Shown here: positions 6,848 through 15,611 of the stretch, piece after piece
How the letters are laid out: each line of letters begins with the position of its first letter
Numbering within the stretch: the first letter of the stretch is position 1
Assembly (NCBI GenBank): GCA_015065765.1
Contig: SVPP01000018.1
Location: forward strand, 1-52,261
DNA from: Oscillospiraceae bacterium
Lineage (GTDB): Bacteria; Bacillota; Clostridia; Oscillospirales; Acutalibacteraceae
DNA: 52,261 nucleotides
Reading direction: 5' to 3'
Notes under the pieces: generated by a model
Seen by the model: the letters and a program-made list of their open reading frames with translations, nothing else
Database searches by the model: none
Told to the model about the DNA's origin: nothing
Made by a program: the position numbers and the translations under genes

Positions 6848-8025
6848 ATGAGGTATAAAAAAAGAAAAGACCGTAAAGGTCATGTGTTAAAAACTGGTGA
6901 AACCCAGAGAAAAGATGGTACATACCAATATAGTTACACCAATAAGAAAGGTGAACGTAAGTTTATTTATGCACCGACGCTTGATGCGCTCAGAAAAAAG
7001 GAAACTGAAATTCAGAAAAGTCTGAATATGGACCTTGATTACCATGAGGCATCAATAACTGTAATTGTGCTTGTTGAGAGATATATAAAACTTAAAGATA
7101 ATTTAAGATACAATTCAAAGGTTAATCATCGTTTCGTTCTGAATATGCTGAAAAATGATGATTTCGGTTATATGAAAATACGGAATGTAAAAGTCTCGGA
7201 TGCAAAAGCGTTTATTCTCAGATTACACCAAAAATACAAACGCAATACACTTTACACAATAAAAGGTGTGCTTGGTCCTGCTTTTCAGATGGCATTTGAT
7301 GATGGTATTCTTTATCGGAATCCGTTTGCTTTTGAAATGAAGTCTCTTGATATTAAGATGATTCTGATGATATAAAAGCGTTGACAAAGGAAGAACAGGA
7401 AATGTTTCTTGGTTTTATCAAAAACAGTAAAACATATTCAAAGTATTATGATGAAATTGTTCTTCTTCTCAAAACAGGGCTCAGAATCAGTGAGTTTTGT
7501 GCTATTACTGAAAAATCACTTGATTTTGACAAAGGAATCATCCACGTTGATTATCAGCTTCAGAAGGAAAAAGGCGGAGTTTACGTGATGGGGCCTTTGA
7601 AGACTAAATCAGGAAAACGCGAGGTACCTATGTCTGTAGAGGTGTATGATACTTTTTTTAGAATTGTTGAAAAGAGAAAAGAGCAGAATATTGACTGGGT
7701 TGTTGACGGTCATTCAGGTTTTCTTTTTCTTGATAAAGATATGAAACCTAAAACAGCTCTTCACTATGAGAAAATGGTACAAAGAGCAAAAACCGAGTTC
7801 AATGAAACTCACGAGTATCAGCTCAAAATAGTTACACCTCATGTTTTTCGTCATACATTTTGTACTGAATTAGCTGAAGCGGGAATGCTTCCTCAGAATT
7901 TACAGTATATTATGGGCCACGCTGATTTTGGAACTACAATGAAGTATTATGTAGATAAAAAGGCGGAAACTGCTAACAAAGCAATGGGTGAAGTTGTACC
8001 TCTTGCTATGAATAAAATGGCTTGA
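6848..8025 (+). pseudogene. int: Tyrosine integrase, Tn916 family, split by a -1 frameshift
   Basis: The first part (6848-7375) carries the arm-binding domain with 'GHVLKTGETQRKDGTYQY', very like Tn916 Int, and a core-binding domain. The catalytic part is in another frame and ends at 8025. Counting from the TTG at 7381, it has Arg34, Lys76, His154-x-x-Arg157, His180 and nucleophile Tyr190, so the active site is intact. The frames join if one A is restored in the run at 7354-7357, giving about 392 residues. AGGAG precedes the ATG at 6848. The break is either a true inactivation or a sequencing error. Confidence 0.85.
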
Positions 8026-8044
8026 TAAAGTCGGTGTTGTATTT

Positions 8045-8093
8045 ACATCAAATTTACATCAATTTGATGTAGATTTATGGAGAGTTATGGAGA
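8045..8093. other. Probable right-end (attachment/arm-site) region of the integrated element
   Basis: Just after int lie an inverted repeat ACATCAAAT / ATTTGATGT (8045-8053/8062-8070) and a tandem direct repeat TTATGGAGA (8075-8083 and 8085-8093), ten bases apart. Tn916-type integrases bind repeats at the int-proximal end. The exact crossover site and its left partner were not found by eye. Confidence 0.4.
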
Positions 8094-8176
8094 ATGGTGT
8101 AATTTTGGTGTAAACAGATAAATTGAGAATCCCCAAAAACATAGGGATTTGTAGAGTTATAAAGGGTTGTGAAGGT

Positions 8177-8641
8177 ATGAAAAAAATCATGTTTGTCTGC
8201 CATGGCAACATCTGCAGAAGTCCTATGGCGGAGTTTATTTTAAAAGATATGGTGAAGAAGAGGGGAATTGAAAATGAATTTTTCATTTCATCTTCTGCCA
8301 CAAGCACTGAGGAAATATGGGGTGGCAGAGGCAATCCTGTTTATCCTCCTGCGAAAGCAGAGCTGAAAAAACACGGCATTTCCTGTGAGGGGAAAACTGC
8401 TGTTCAGCTGAAAAAAGAGGACTACGAAAAATATGATATGTTTATCTGTATGGACAGTATGAACAGAAGAAATATTCTCCGCATTTTCGGCTCTGATAAT
8501 GACGAAAAAGTGCGGAAGCTTATGACCTTCACTTCACGTGGCGGAGACGTGGATGACCCGTGGTACAGCGGTGATTTTGCAACAACGTACCGTGACATTT
8601 ACGACGGCTGTGAAGGCTTACTTTATGAATTGGGGTGGTAA
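8177..8641 (+). CDS. Low-molecular-weight protein-tyrosine phosphatase
   Basis: The 154-residue protein starts with the active-site loop Cys8-His-Gly-Asn-Ile-Cys-Arg14-Ser, the C-x5-R-S signature, and ends with the Asp-Pro-Trp motif in 'DVDDPWYSGDF' that supplies the general acid. Such enzymes remove phosphate from protein tyrosines or small substrates in the cytoplasm. An in-frame extension to 8123 exists, but homologues begin at this ATG and the extension lies in the element junction. It is coupled to the ZIP transporter gene two bases downstream. Integration just upstream may have changed its promoter. Confidence 0.92.
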   Translation: MKKIMFVCHGNICRSPMAEFILKDMVKKRGIENEFFISSSATSTEEIWGGRGNPVYPPAKAELKKHGISCEGKTAVQLKKEDYEKYDMFICMDSMNRRNILRIFGSDNDEKVRKLMTFTSRGGDVDDPWYSGDFATTYRDIYDGCEGLLYELGW

Positions 8642-8643
8642 GG

Positions 8644-9399
8644 ATGAAAATGGTTTTGCTCACTGCTCTCGGTGTGGGCGGTGCAACACTTTTTGGTTCA
8701 ATTTTAGGCTTTATTTTTAAGAAAATTTCCCACAGATTCAGTGATATTGTTCTGTCTTTTGCGGCAGGCGTCATGCTGGCGGCTGCAGTGCTGGGACTTA
8801 TTGTGCCCTCACTTGATTACGGCGGAAAATATGCAATACTTATTACAATTGCAGGCATTTTTGTAGGTGCAGCGTGTCTCAATCTCATTGACAAGCTTGT
8901 GCCGCACATGCATAAACTTGTAGGCATTGACAACGAAGGACACGAAAATAATACACGTCTTAGTAAAGTTCTGCTTTTCGTGACAGCGATTGCGATTCAC
9001 AATCTTCCTGAAGGAATTGCAGCAGGTGTCAGCTTCGGAACAGACGATGCGTCTCAGGCTCTTCTCATTGCAGGTGGTATCGCTCTTCAGAATATCCCTG
9101 AGGGTATGGTTATCATCGGACCCATGCTTGCAGCAGGTGTCAGCCCGAAACGCACCTTTATTGCCGCTTTAGCCACAGGTGTTATTGAAGTTGTGGGAAC
9201 GCTTCTTGGCTATTTTGCAGTGAATCTTGCATCGGCAATTCTTCCCTTTGCCCTTGCATTTGCAGGCGGTACGATGCTCTACGTCATCAGTGACGAAATG
9301 ATTCCAGAAACCCATGCTCACGGAAGTCAGACGGGAGCCACATATGCTCTTCTTGTTGGCTTTGCTGTGATGCTTGTTTCAGATTTTCTTTTGTCATGA
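8644..9399 (+). CDS. ZIP-family metal transporter
   Basis: The protein is 251 residues of hydrophobic helices. The ZIP metal-binding helices are clear: His-Asn-Leu-Pro-Glu-Gly (helix IV) and Gln-Asn-Ile-Pro-Glu-Gly (helix V), the same pattern as ZupT/GufA-like carriers. A variable loop holds His residues ('PHMHKLVGIDNEGHE'). It likely imports zinc or other divalent metals across the membrane. It begins two bases after the phosphatase stop and is followed 22 bases later by a secreted hydrolase, so the genes may be co-transcribed. Confidence 0.9.
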   Translation: MKMVLLTALGVGGATLFGSILGFIFKKISHRFSDIVLSFAAGVMLAAAVLGLIVPSLDYGGKYAILITIAGIFVGAACLNLIDKLVPHMHKLVGIDNEGHENNTRLSKVLLFVTAIAIHNLPEGIAAGVSFGTDDASQALLIAGGIALQNIPEGMVIIGPMLAAGVSPKRTFIAALATGVIEVVGTLLGYFAVNLASAILPFALAFAGGTMLYVISDEMIPETHAHGSQTGATYALLVGFAVMLVSDFLLS

Positions 9400-9421
9400 T
9401 AAAAGGATAAGGAGAAAAACT

Positions 9422-11371
9422 ATGTGTAAAAAATTCTTGTCGTTAATTTTGTGCATTATCTTATCTTTCAGTGTTTTCAGCCTTTGCGTTTCGGCGGAAG
9501 AAGTAAAGCCCTCAACTTGGACTGCAGTTGACGGTCTCGGCAGAACTCTTTCTCCGAATTCTGAAACGGCAGGGGAGAAGAAAGACAAGTTTGTGGGAAT
9601 GTTCTATTGGACATGGCATTATCCGTGGACAGCAGATACAGAGCCTATAACTACAGGCAGTGTCCTTGATAAATTTCCCGAGGCACTTAATGATTTCAAC
9701 CACCCTGCATGGGGCGGTACATACAGCGGAAGACCTTACTTCTGGGATGAGCCGCTCTACGGCTTCTATTCAAACCTTGATGAATACGTTCTTCGCAAGC
9801 ACGCAGAGCTTCTTGCCGATGCAGATATTGATGTTATAATTTTCGACACAACAAACGGTACCCAGACTTTTATCGAAGGCTACGAAAAACTTTTTGAAGT
9901 GTGGGAAGAGGCAAAGGCAGACGGCGTTGACGTACCGCAGGTTGCATTTATTCTCAATTTTTCAGGAAGAGAGGAAGCACGCACTCAGCTCAGGCAGCTT
10001 TATGCGGATGTGTATTCCAAGGGCAGATATGAGGACTTGTGGTTTATGTGGGAGGGTAAACCTCTTGTTATGGCAAAGTCACGATGTCTCAATATTTTTG
10101 ACAAAACCGACAGAGAAATTTTAGACTTTTTTACTTTCCGTGCAAATGAATCTACATATTTCGCCTCAGATACATCATTTTTCAGTGACACATGGGGCTG
10201 GTGTTCAGACTACGAGCAGACACTTTTCGGAAAAAGACCTGACGGCTCTGTTGAGCAGATTTGTGTTTCTGTTGCACAGAACGCCAACGAATACGGACTC
10301 AATGCCATGAACTGTCCTATTGGAACTGTACAGGGCAGAGGCTTTGCAGAGGGCGACTATTCTTACTCTTACACATATGGCGGCAAGGAAATCACAGTTG
10401 ATAAAAACATTGAGAATGCTCACTTTTATGGTCTCAATTTCCAACAGCAGTGGGACTATGCAATAGAGAAAAATCCCGACTTCATCTTTGTCACAGGCTT
10501 CAATGAGTGGATTGCAGGCAGATTTGATGAATGGAACGGCACTGAAAACGCGTTCCCTGACCAGTTCAGTCCTGAATACAGCCGTGATATTGAGCCGTCA
10601 AAGGGTGAGCTGAAAGACTATTATTACTATCAGCTTGTTGAAAATGTCAGACGCTTCAAAGGTACGGAGTCACTGCCTGAAAATAACGCAGAAAAGACAA
10701 TTGACATCTCGGGCGATATCTCACAGTGGGAAAGCGTAAAGCCTGAATACAATCACTACACAGGCTCAACGAGAGAGCGTGACAATGACGGCTGGAAAGG
10801 TATTCATTATACAAATGACACAATGCGTAATGATATCGTGAAAGCAAAAGTTGCTTACGATGATGAAAAAATTTATTTCTATGCTGAGACAAAGGACGCT
10901 CTCACACCTTCAACTGACAACGCATGGATGAGACTTTTCCTTGATACAGATACGGAAGGCTTGTCACCGAATTGGGAAGGCTTTGAGTATGTGATAAACA
11001 GAAATTCACCTGACGGGAAAGTTACAATCGAAAAATCTGTGGGCGGTTGGAGCTTTGAAAAAGTCGGCGAGAGTGAAATTTCCGTAAAGGATAACGTTCT
11101 GCAATTTGCAATTGACAGAAGCACTCTCGGTCTGATGGAAGAAGAAATAAAGTTCAATTTCAAGTGGTCAGACAACATGCAGGAAGAAGACATTCTCGAT
11201 TTCTACACAAACGGTGATGTTGCACCGGGCGGAAGATTCTGCTTTGCTTTCGACAGTACATCAGAGGGTAAAGAAATCACAGAAGAGCCTGCAGAGAAAA
11301 ACTGCTTCCTTGAAAAATTAAATGAGTTCTACATAAATTTCAGAAAAATAATAAATTATCTTTTTGGATAA
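9422..11371 (+). CDS. Secreted GH71/GH99-like hydrolase with C-terminal CBM9-like domain
   Basis: The start is the ATG at 9422 behind AAGGAG; the longer frame reaches into the transporter gene. A signal peptide spans about 1-24, ending near Ser-Ala. The central region (about 30-420) resembles GH71/GH99-like TIM-barrel proteins: 'GMFYWTWHYPW', 'LLADADIDVIIFDTTNG' and a late 'VTGFNEWIAG'. The C-terminal 200 residues look like a CBM9/DOMON beta-sandwich ('VKAKVAYDDEKIYFYAETKD'). It probably acts on an alpha-mannan-like or other host or plant glycan outside the cell. The substrate is inference. It is followed directly by a secreted phosphoesterase. Confidence 0.65.
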   Translation: MCKKFLSLILCIILSFSVFSLCVSAEEVKPSTWTAVDGLGRTLSPNSETAGEKKDKFVGMFYWTWHYPWTADTEPITTGSVLDKFPEALNDFNHPAWGGTYSGRPYFWDEPLYGFYSNLDEYVLRKHAELLADADIDVIIFDTTNGTQTFIEGYEKLFEVWEEAKADGVDVPQVAFILNFSGREEARTQLRQLYADVYSKGRYEDLWFMWEGKPLVMAKSRCLNIFDKTDREILDFFTFRANESTYFASDTSFFSDTWGWCSDYEQTLFGKRPDGSVEQICVSVAQNANEYGLNAMNCPIGTVQGRGFAEGDYSYSYTYGGKEITVDKNIENAHFYGLNFQQQWDYAIEKNPDFIFVTGFNEWIAGRFDEWNGTENAFPDQFSPEYSRDIEPSKGELKDYYYYQLVENVRRFKGTESLPENNAEKTIDISGDISQWESVKPEYNHYTGSTRERDNDGWKGIHYTNDTMRNDIVKAKVAYDDEKIYFYAETKDALTPSTDNAWMRLFLDTDTEGLSPNWEGFEYVINRNSPDGKVTIEKSVGGWSFEKVGESEISVKDNVLQFAIDRSTLGLMEEEIKFNFKWSDNMQEEDILDFYTNGDVAPGGRFCFAFDSTSEGKEITEEPAEKNCFLEKLNEFYINFRKIINYLFG

Positions 11372-11389
11372 AAAAGGAGATGTTAAAAA

Positions 11390-12367
11390 ATGTTTACATT
11401 TATCAGAAGCTTAGTTGCAGTAATCATGTCACTTCTCAGCGTGTGCTTTTCACCGATTTTCGGTGATTTCACAGCAGACACAAAACCCCTCAAGGATGAT
11501 TGCAGGTTGTATTTCGCAACTATTTCCGACATTCACATGACAGAGGAAACTGCAAGACGCGACATGCTCCGTTTCGGTCTTGAAGACTTTGAAAATTCAA
11601 CATATCCTCTCGATGCGGTAGTTCTGTCAGGTGACCTTACTGACCACGGTGAAGAGGCTGAATGGGAAATGCTGAAAGAGGCATTTGATGGCTACACTCC
11701 CGCAAAAAATATCATCCTTGCACAGGGCAACCATGACACATGGACTGAGGAAAGCTTTGAAAAAGCCCAAGAGCTTTTCATTACTTACAACAAAGAAATT
11801 GCAGACAGAGAAATTGAAAATGTGTATTACTCTACTAAAATAAACGGTTATACATTCATAGTTTTAGGCAGTGAAACCGACAGAACATCAGCATACATGA
11901 GTGATACTCAGCTTGAATGGCTCTCAGCAGAAATGGAAAAAGCATCGGAAGACGGACTTCCCATATTCGTTGTCAGCCACTGGCCCATAAATGAAAGCCA
12001 CGGCTTGCCTGAAACATGGGGAGACGATGAGCCTGAAATTGATGACGGCGGTATCGGCGACCAGTCAGCACGTGTTGAAGAGATTCTTAAGTCATATGAA
12101 AACGTGTTTATGATTTCGGGACATATCCACAGCGGATTTGCAAAAGAAAGCCAGAAGAATGTTTACGGCTATGTAAGCGTCGAATCTGATGGTTCGTTCC
12201 ACAGCGTAAACCTGCCTCAGTATATGTATATGACACTGCGTGGCAGAATCGCAAACGGTACAGGCTTCAATTTTGAGGTTTATGAGGATGAAGTAATCAT
12301 CCGCGCAAGAAGCTATTCTGCAGGCGTGTGGTATACAGATTATAACTGGACTATTGAGTTGGTTTGA
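11390..12367 (+). CDS. Secreted or membrane-tethered calcineurin-like phosphoesterase
   Basis: All five metallophosphoesterase blocks are present: Ser-Asp-Ile-His, Ser-Gly-Asp-Leu-Thr-Asp-His, Gly-Asn-His-Asp, Ser-His-Trp-Pro and Gly-His-Ile-His. They coordinate two metal ions for phosphoester hydrolysis. The first 25 residues are a hydrophobic segment with only a weak positive start, so the enzyme may be exported or anchored. AAAGGAG precedes the ATG. It lies 18 bases after the GH-like gene. A second metallophosphoesterase/secreted-protein pair occurs at 45.0-47.6 kb. Confidence 0.85.
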   Translation: MFTFIRSLVAVIMSLLSVCFSPIFGDFTADTKPLKDDCRLYFATISDIHMTEETARRDMLRFGLEDFENSTYPLDAVVLSGDLTDHGEEAEWEMLKEAFDGYTPAKNIILAQGNHDTWTEESFEKAQELFITYNKEIADREIENVYYSTKINGYTFIVLGSETDRTSAYMSDTQLEWLSAEMEKASEDGLPIFVVSHWPINESHGLPETWGDDEPEIDDGGIGDQSARVEEILKSYENVFMISGHIHSGFAKESQKNVYGYVSVESDGSFHSVNLPQYMYMTLRGRIANGTGFNFEVYEDEVIIRARSYSAGVWYTDYNWTIELV

Positions 12368-12381
12368 TTATAAAATCGCAC

Positions 12382-12404
12382 CGCAGACCGGAAATTCTGC
12401 ATTA
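12382..12404 (+). repeat. Short remnant of the dispersed intergenic repeat
   Basis: CGCAGACCGGAAATTCTGCAT closely matches the terminal motif of the repeats at 39391-39565 and 44194-44366. It lies between convergent genes. Confidence 0.5.
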
Positions 12405-12415
12405 AGTTTTTGAGT

Positions 12416-13090
12416 TTAGTAAACAGGCTTTGACAAGAGACCTGTAGCAGGCTTATATTTTTCCCGTTCTTCGTTAGGGACATATACAAGCTCCTGGGAA
12501 TTGATGATTTTCTCAACACCTGCGTACTTGTTGAATTTTTTTCCATCATTATTTAAAAATGCGTTCTGTGTTCCATACCTTCCTCCTTTTTTCTTCCCGG
12601 AAAAGGAGGAAGGCGTTCTTTTCTTCTCTAAATATAACTCTTTTTCTATCTCTGTCTCTTTCTCTATCTCTGGTGGAAAATGTTCGCTGTTTTGCGAACA
12701 TTGTTCACTTTTTGCTGAACATTGTTCGTCTCTTTTTCTTCTCATTCGTGACGCATCCTTGGTTTCTGAACCGATGCAATCCTCAAGAGCAGTAATGTAA
12801 TATTTGTTTTCGTCTTCTTTCCTGATTGCGCCGAATCTGAGAAGTGTTTCAAGGGTTAATTTCACAATTTCCGTATTCTCGTTTATGGCAATTGCAAGTT
12901 CTTGTTCAAAGGTGGGAAGCATATTTTCATAATATATGTATCCGTCGTTTTCAAGAGAATGAAGCTCCATTTTCAGAAATGTCAGAATCATTTTATCACC
13001 ACGCTCAAAAGTGTTGAGGATTTTTATCATCTTTCCTTCAAAAAAATCTTTTTTCAGTTTCAGCCAATAATATCTTTTGTTTTCGCTCAA
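12416..13090 (-). CDS. Phage-type replisome organiser (Phage_rep_org_N domain), orphan
   Basis: Start is TTG at 13088-13090, seven bases after AAGGAGG; the longer frame has no such signal. The 224-residue protein opens with 'YYWLKLKKDFF', typical of the N-terminal winged-helix domain of phage replisome organisers, which bind the phage origin and help load helicase. That domain covers about 1-115. A low-complexity linker follows (Glu-Gln-Cys-Ser repeats, then Glu/Lys-rich). No helicase, primase or other phage gene is nearby, so this is a stray or domesticated gene. The linker DNA carries palindromic repeats that could be its binding sites. Confidence 0.75.
   Translation of the reverse strand: MSENKRYYWLKLKKDFFEGKMIKILNTFERGDKMILTFLKMELHSLENDGYIYYENMLPTFEQELAIAINENTEIVKLTLETLLRFGAIRKEDENKYYITALEDCIGSETKDASRMRRKRDEQCSAKSEQCSQNSEHFPPEIEKETEIEKELYLEKKRTPSSFSGKKKGGRYGTQNAFLNNDGKKFNKYAGVEKIINSQELVYVPNEEREKYKPATGLLSKPVY
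12696..12727. repeat. GAACATTGTTC palindromic iterons inside the replisome-organiser gene
   Basis: The perfect palindrome GAACATTGTTC occurs at 12696-12706 and 12717-12727, 21 bases (two helical turns) apart. A related inverted repeat TGTTCGC / GCGAACA sits at 12681-12687/12694-12700. Phage origins often lie within the initiator gene, so these may be origin iterons. Confidence 0.55.
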
Positions 13091-13102
13091 GCAAAAACCT
13101 CC

Positions 13103-13119
13103 TTTCACTAATAGTGAAA
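13103..13119 (-). promoter_or_regulatory. 17-base palindrome abutting the ribosome site of the replisome-organiser gene
   Basis: TTTCACTA (13103-13110) and TAGTGAAA (13112-13119) are perfect arms around one base. On the minus strand the right arm runs into the AGGAGG ribosome site of the gene starting at 13090. It could be an operator or an RNA hairpin that limits translation. Confidence 0.55.
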
Positions 13120-13271
13120 ACAGAGGTGTTTTTCTACCGGAATCGGTAAAAAATTTCAAAAATATTCTGATTGTTAACGGAAAGTTTACAAACATACGTC
13201 TGGCTGAGCGCACAGAAAAAATATGTGAGATGAACTTTTTGTAAACATTCTTTTATAATTCTTTTATCTCA

Positions 13272-13300
13272 TTGACAAAGATTTTTTGCCTTGATAAAAT
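13272..13300 (+). promoter_or_regulatory. Promoter of the CDP-alcohol phosphatidyltransferase gene
   Basis: TTGACA (13272-13277) and TAAAAT (13295-13300) are 17 bases apart, shortly before AAGGAG at 13307-13312. Confidence 0.75.
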
Positions 13301-13320
13301 TTTATTAAGGAGTGAAAGAT

Positions 13321-13863
13321 ATGAAAAAACATCTTGCGAATATTGTAAGCCTCAGCCGTGTGGCGGGAGCCGTCATACTGTTCTGTTGTAAAAATCTGTC
13401 AAAGACCTTTCTTGCAGTTTATATTTTCTGCGGCTTTACTGATCTTATTGACGGTCCGATTGCCAGAAAAACAAACAGCACAAGTACTCTCGGTGCCACG
13501 CTGGACACTGTAGGCGATGTGCTGACATATCTTGCACTGACTAAAATTCTTATTCTGCGCAAGCTTGTTCCGGGCTGGATTCTTGCATGGATTCTGAGTG
13601 CAGGTGCAGTCTTCGGTGTGTGCACATTTATATCGAAAAAGCGGTTCAGTAAATTCTATCTTCCTCATACATATCTCGGCAAGATTTTCGGCGGTGCTGT
13701 TTTTGTTCTTCCTATCGCCATGCAGTTTATGCCCGGTTATGTGTGGATGTCAGTTATCTGCTCTGTAGCCAGCGTCCATTCCCTTGAGCTTGTATATATC
13801 CAGTCGAAAAATGATGAGGCGAAGGATTTCGTACCCACGGTTTTCCATATGGGAAAAGCGTAA
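13321..13863 (+). CDS. CDP-alcohol phosphatidyltransferase (PgsA-like)
   Basis: The family signature DG-x2-AR-x8-G-x3-D-x3-D is complete at about residues 43-65, from 'DGPIARKT' to the final 'DTVGD'. The aspartates bind metal and the CDP-linked lipid. The 180-residue protein has several membrane helices and acts in the membrane in phospholipid synthesis. The acceptor alcohol (glycerol phosphate, serine or inositol phosphate) cannot be told. ATG 13321 is eight bases from AAGGAG; a GTG at 13312 overlaps that site and is less likely. It has its own promoter and terminator. Confidence 0.87.
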   Translation: MKKHLANIVSLSRVAGAVILFCCKNLSKTFLAVYIFCGFTDLIDGPIARKTNSTSTLGATLDTVGDVLTYLALTKILILRKLVPGWILAWILSAGAVFGVCTFISKKRFSKFYLPHTYLGKIFGGAVFVLPIAMQFMPGYVWMSVICSVASVHSLELVYIQSKNDEAKDFVPTVFHMGKA

Positions 13864-13897
13864 TTCCGTGCAGATTTTCGGCTCTGCGTATAACAAA

Positions 13898-13950
13898 AAC
13901 GGCAGATGTTCTGAACTCCCGGAACATCTGCCGTTTGAATTTTTTGTTTT
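13898..13950 (+). terminator. Strong terminator
   Basis: Perfect 14-base arms 13898-13911 and 13922-13935 enclose a 10-base loop and are followed by T-rich DNA (TTTGAATTTTTTG). A short piece of the dispersed repeat, about 13869-13888, lies just before it. Confidence 0.85.
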
Positions 13951-14073
13951 ATAAAAAAAGTAAGGCACCGCGCTTTAAGGAAAATTGCAATGCCTTGATA
14001 TGGGGTATGTCAATTATATAATGAAATTTTCTTATTTGCAATATGTGCGTGAGCAAAAAAAATTATTTTTCTC

Positions 14074-14102
14074 TTGTCACATTTTTCCTTTTGTGTTATA
14101 AT
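14074..14102 (+). promoter_or_regulatory. Promoter of the large HTH regulator
   Basis: TTGTCA (14074-14079) and TATAAT (14097-14102), 17 bases apart, lie about 45 bases before the AAAGGAG ribosome site. Confidence 0.75.
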
Positions 14103-14149
14103 TTCTTTAAACAATATTCTAATTAGTAAAAAACACAAAGGAGAAAGCC

Positions 14150-15601
14150 ATGACAAAATTCAGCCAGACACTGTCCGATATCATCAAAAACAAAAAGACA
14201 CCTGTATATGCTGTTGCAAAAAAGTGTGGCATTGACAGGTCTCACTTATCACGTGCTCTTACAGGTGAAAGAAAGCTTTCTCCCGAGGCATTTGACAGAC
14301 TTGCGGAAACTCTTGAGCTGACACCCTCCGAAGACAGAAAACTAAGACTTTTCTATGTTGCAGAAAATTTCGGAGACCACAGATACGGAAAATATGTTGA
14401 CTTCATAAATAAGCTTTCACGTCTTGATGAAGCTTTTGCCCATGTGAAGGAAACGAAAAACGGAATCAGAATTTCTCTTGATTTTGAGGGGAACATTCTC
14501 ACTTTTTCCGATCCTCTTGAAACGGCAAATGCTCTGGGATATGTTGTGAAGAAAGAGCTTACCGAAAATAATGAAAGAAGCCGTATCTATACAAACCTTC
14601 CGTCAAAGATTATTTTCCCCATTCTCAGAAAAAGCACGGAAAAGCTCCCGTCCGGCTTTGATTTCAGACATCTGATTGCCATCAGCAACGAAAAGGAATA
14701 TGACCTTGATGTGATTTTCAATATCGTACGTTTTATGGACTACGGCTGTATCACAAGGTATTATAATGCACCCTCTTCTCCTGAAGAACATATTGATCTT
14801 CTCTATCCTTATTATGTTATAACAAGAGAATTTACATTTCTTATCAGTGTAGATTTTGAAAGAAGCTTCATTGTCAGGAATGAAGAATTTGCAGACGAAA
14901 ATGCAGAGGCTTTCATTGAAAAAGAAAAGAATACGAAGAAATATGTGAATATTTACGATGATGTTCTCGATTGCAAAGAAAATTGCAAGGAAATCCATTC
15001 TCTCGGTTTCGACACGCTCATGACCTTCGGCACATTCTGCGCAACGCTCTATATGTCGGAAGATATGTGGGAGCAGATTGCAAAGAGTGACCTTCCCGGC
15101 AGAGAATATCTGATAAAATCAACTTACGAATACTACCAGACTTTTGGTAAGGCTTTCAAAAACATATCTTATGTTTACACAAAGGAGAGCATTGACGAAT
15201 TTGTCCGGACGGGTATAGTGAAGAATATTCCCATTGAGTATGCAGTGCCTCTCACTCCTGAAAACAGAGAAAAAGTCCTCGCTAAATTCAAAAAGGCTGC
15301 TATGCATGATAATTTCCGCGTTGTAAAAGACGGATATCTCGGAAGCATAAAGAATGTATCCATCGAAGTTTATAAAAATGAGACAGGTGACAGCCAGAAG
15401 CATCTTACTTTCTTCTCTGAGACAGAGAACGCTCCTACACATTATCTCGGCAACGTAGGCTGTAACATCGATGAGCAGAACACAATTGAAGATTTTCTTG
15501 AATTTACAAGATATTTCCTCGTTTCAGGAGCATGTTACAACTCAAAGGAATCCCTTGATATTATTGACGATGCAATCGAAAAATGCAAAGGGATGAAGTA
15601 A
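14150..15601 (+). CDS. Large HTH protein with uncharacterised C-terminal region
   Basis: Residues about 5-65 form an XRE-type helix-turn-helix ('VAKKCGIDRSHLSRALTGER'). The other 420 residues have no motif I recognise; they are mixed alpha/beta with many aromatic and acidic residues and no membrane segment or signal peptide. AAAGGAG precedes the ATG. The gene stands alone with its own promoter. A one-component transcriptional regulator with a large sensory or effector domain is likely. The ligand and targets are unknown. Confidence 0.65.
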   Translation: MTKFSQTLSDIIKNKKTPVYAVAKKCGIDRSHLSRALTGERKLSPEAFDRLAETLELTPSEDRKLRLFYVAENFGDHRYGKYVDFINKLSRLDEAFAHVKETKNGIRISLDFEGNILTFSDPLETANALGYVVKKELTENNERSRIYTNLPSKIIFPILRKSTEKLPSGFDFRHLIAISNEKEYDLDVIFNIVRFMDYGCITRYYNAPSSPEEHIDLLYPYYVITREFTFLISVDFERSFIVRNEEFADENAEAFIEKEKNTKKYVNIYDDVLDCKENCKEIHSLGFDTLMTFGTFCATLYMSEDMWEQIAKSDLPGREYLIKSTYEYYQTFGKAFKNISYVYTKESIDEFVRTGIVKNIPIEYAVPLTPENREKVLAKFKKAAMHDNFRVVKDGYLGSIKNVSIEVYKNETGDSQKHLTFFSETENAPTHYLGNVGCNIDEQNTIEDFLEFTRYFLVSGACYNSKESLDIIDDAIEKCKGMK

Positions 15602-15611
15602 TTTACAATTT

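Noticed and set aside
12501..12800. Plus-strand frames opposite the replisome organiser
   Set aside because: They are antisense shadows of its low-complexity Glu/Lys linker, Phe/Ser-rich and without ribosome sites.
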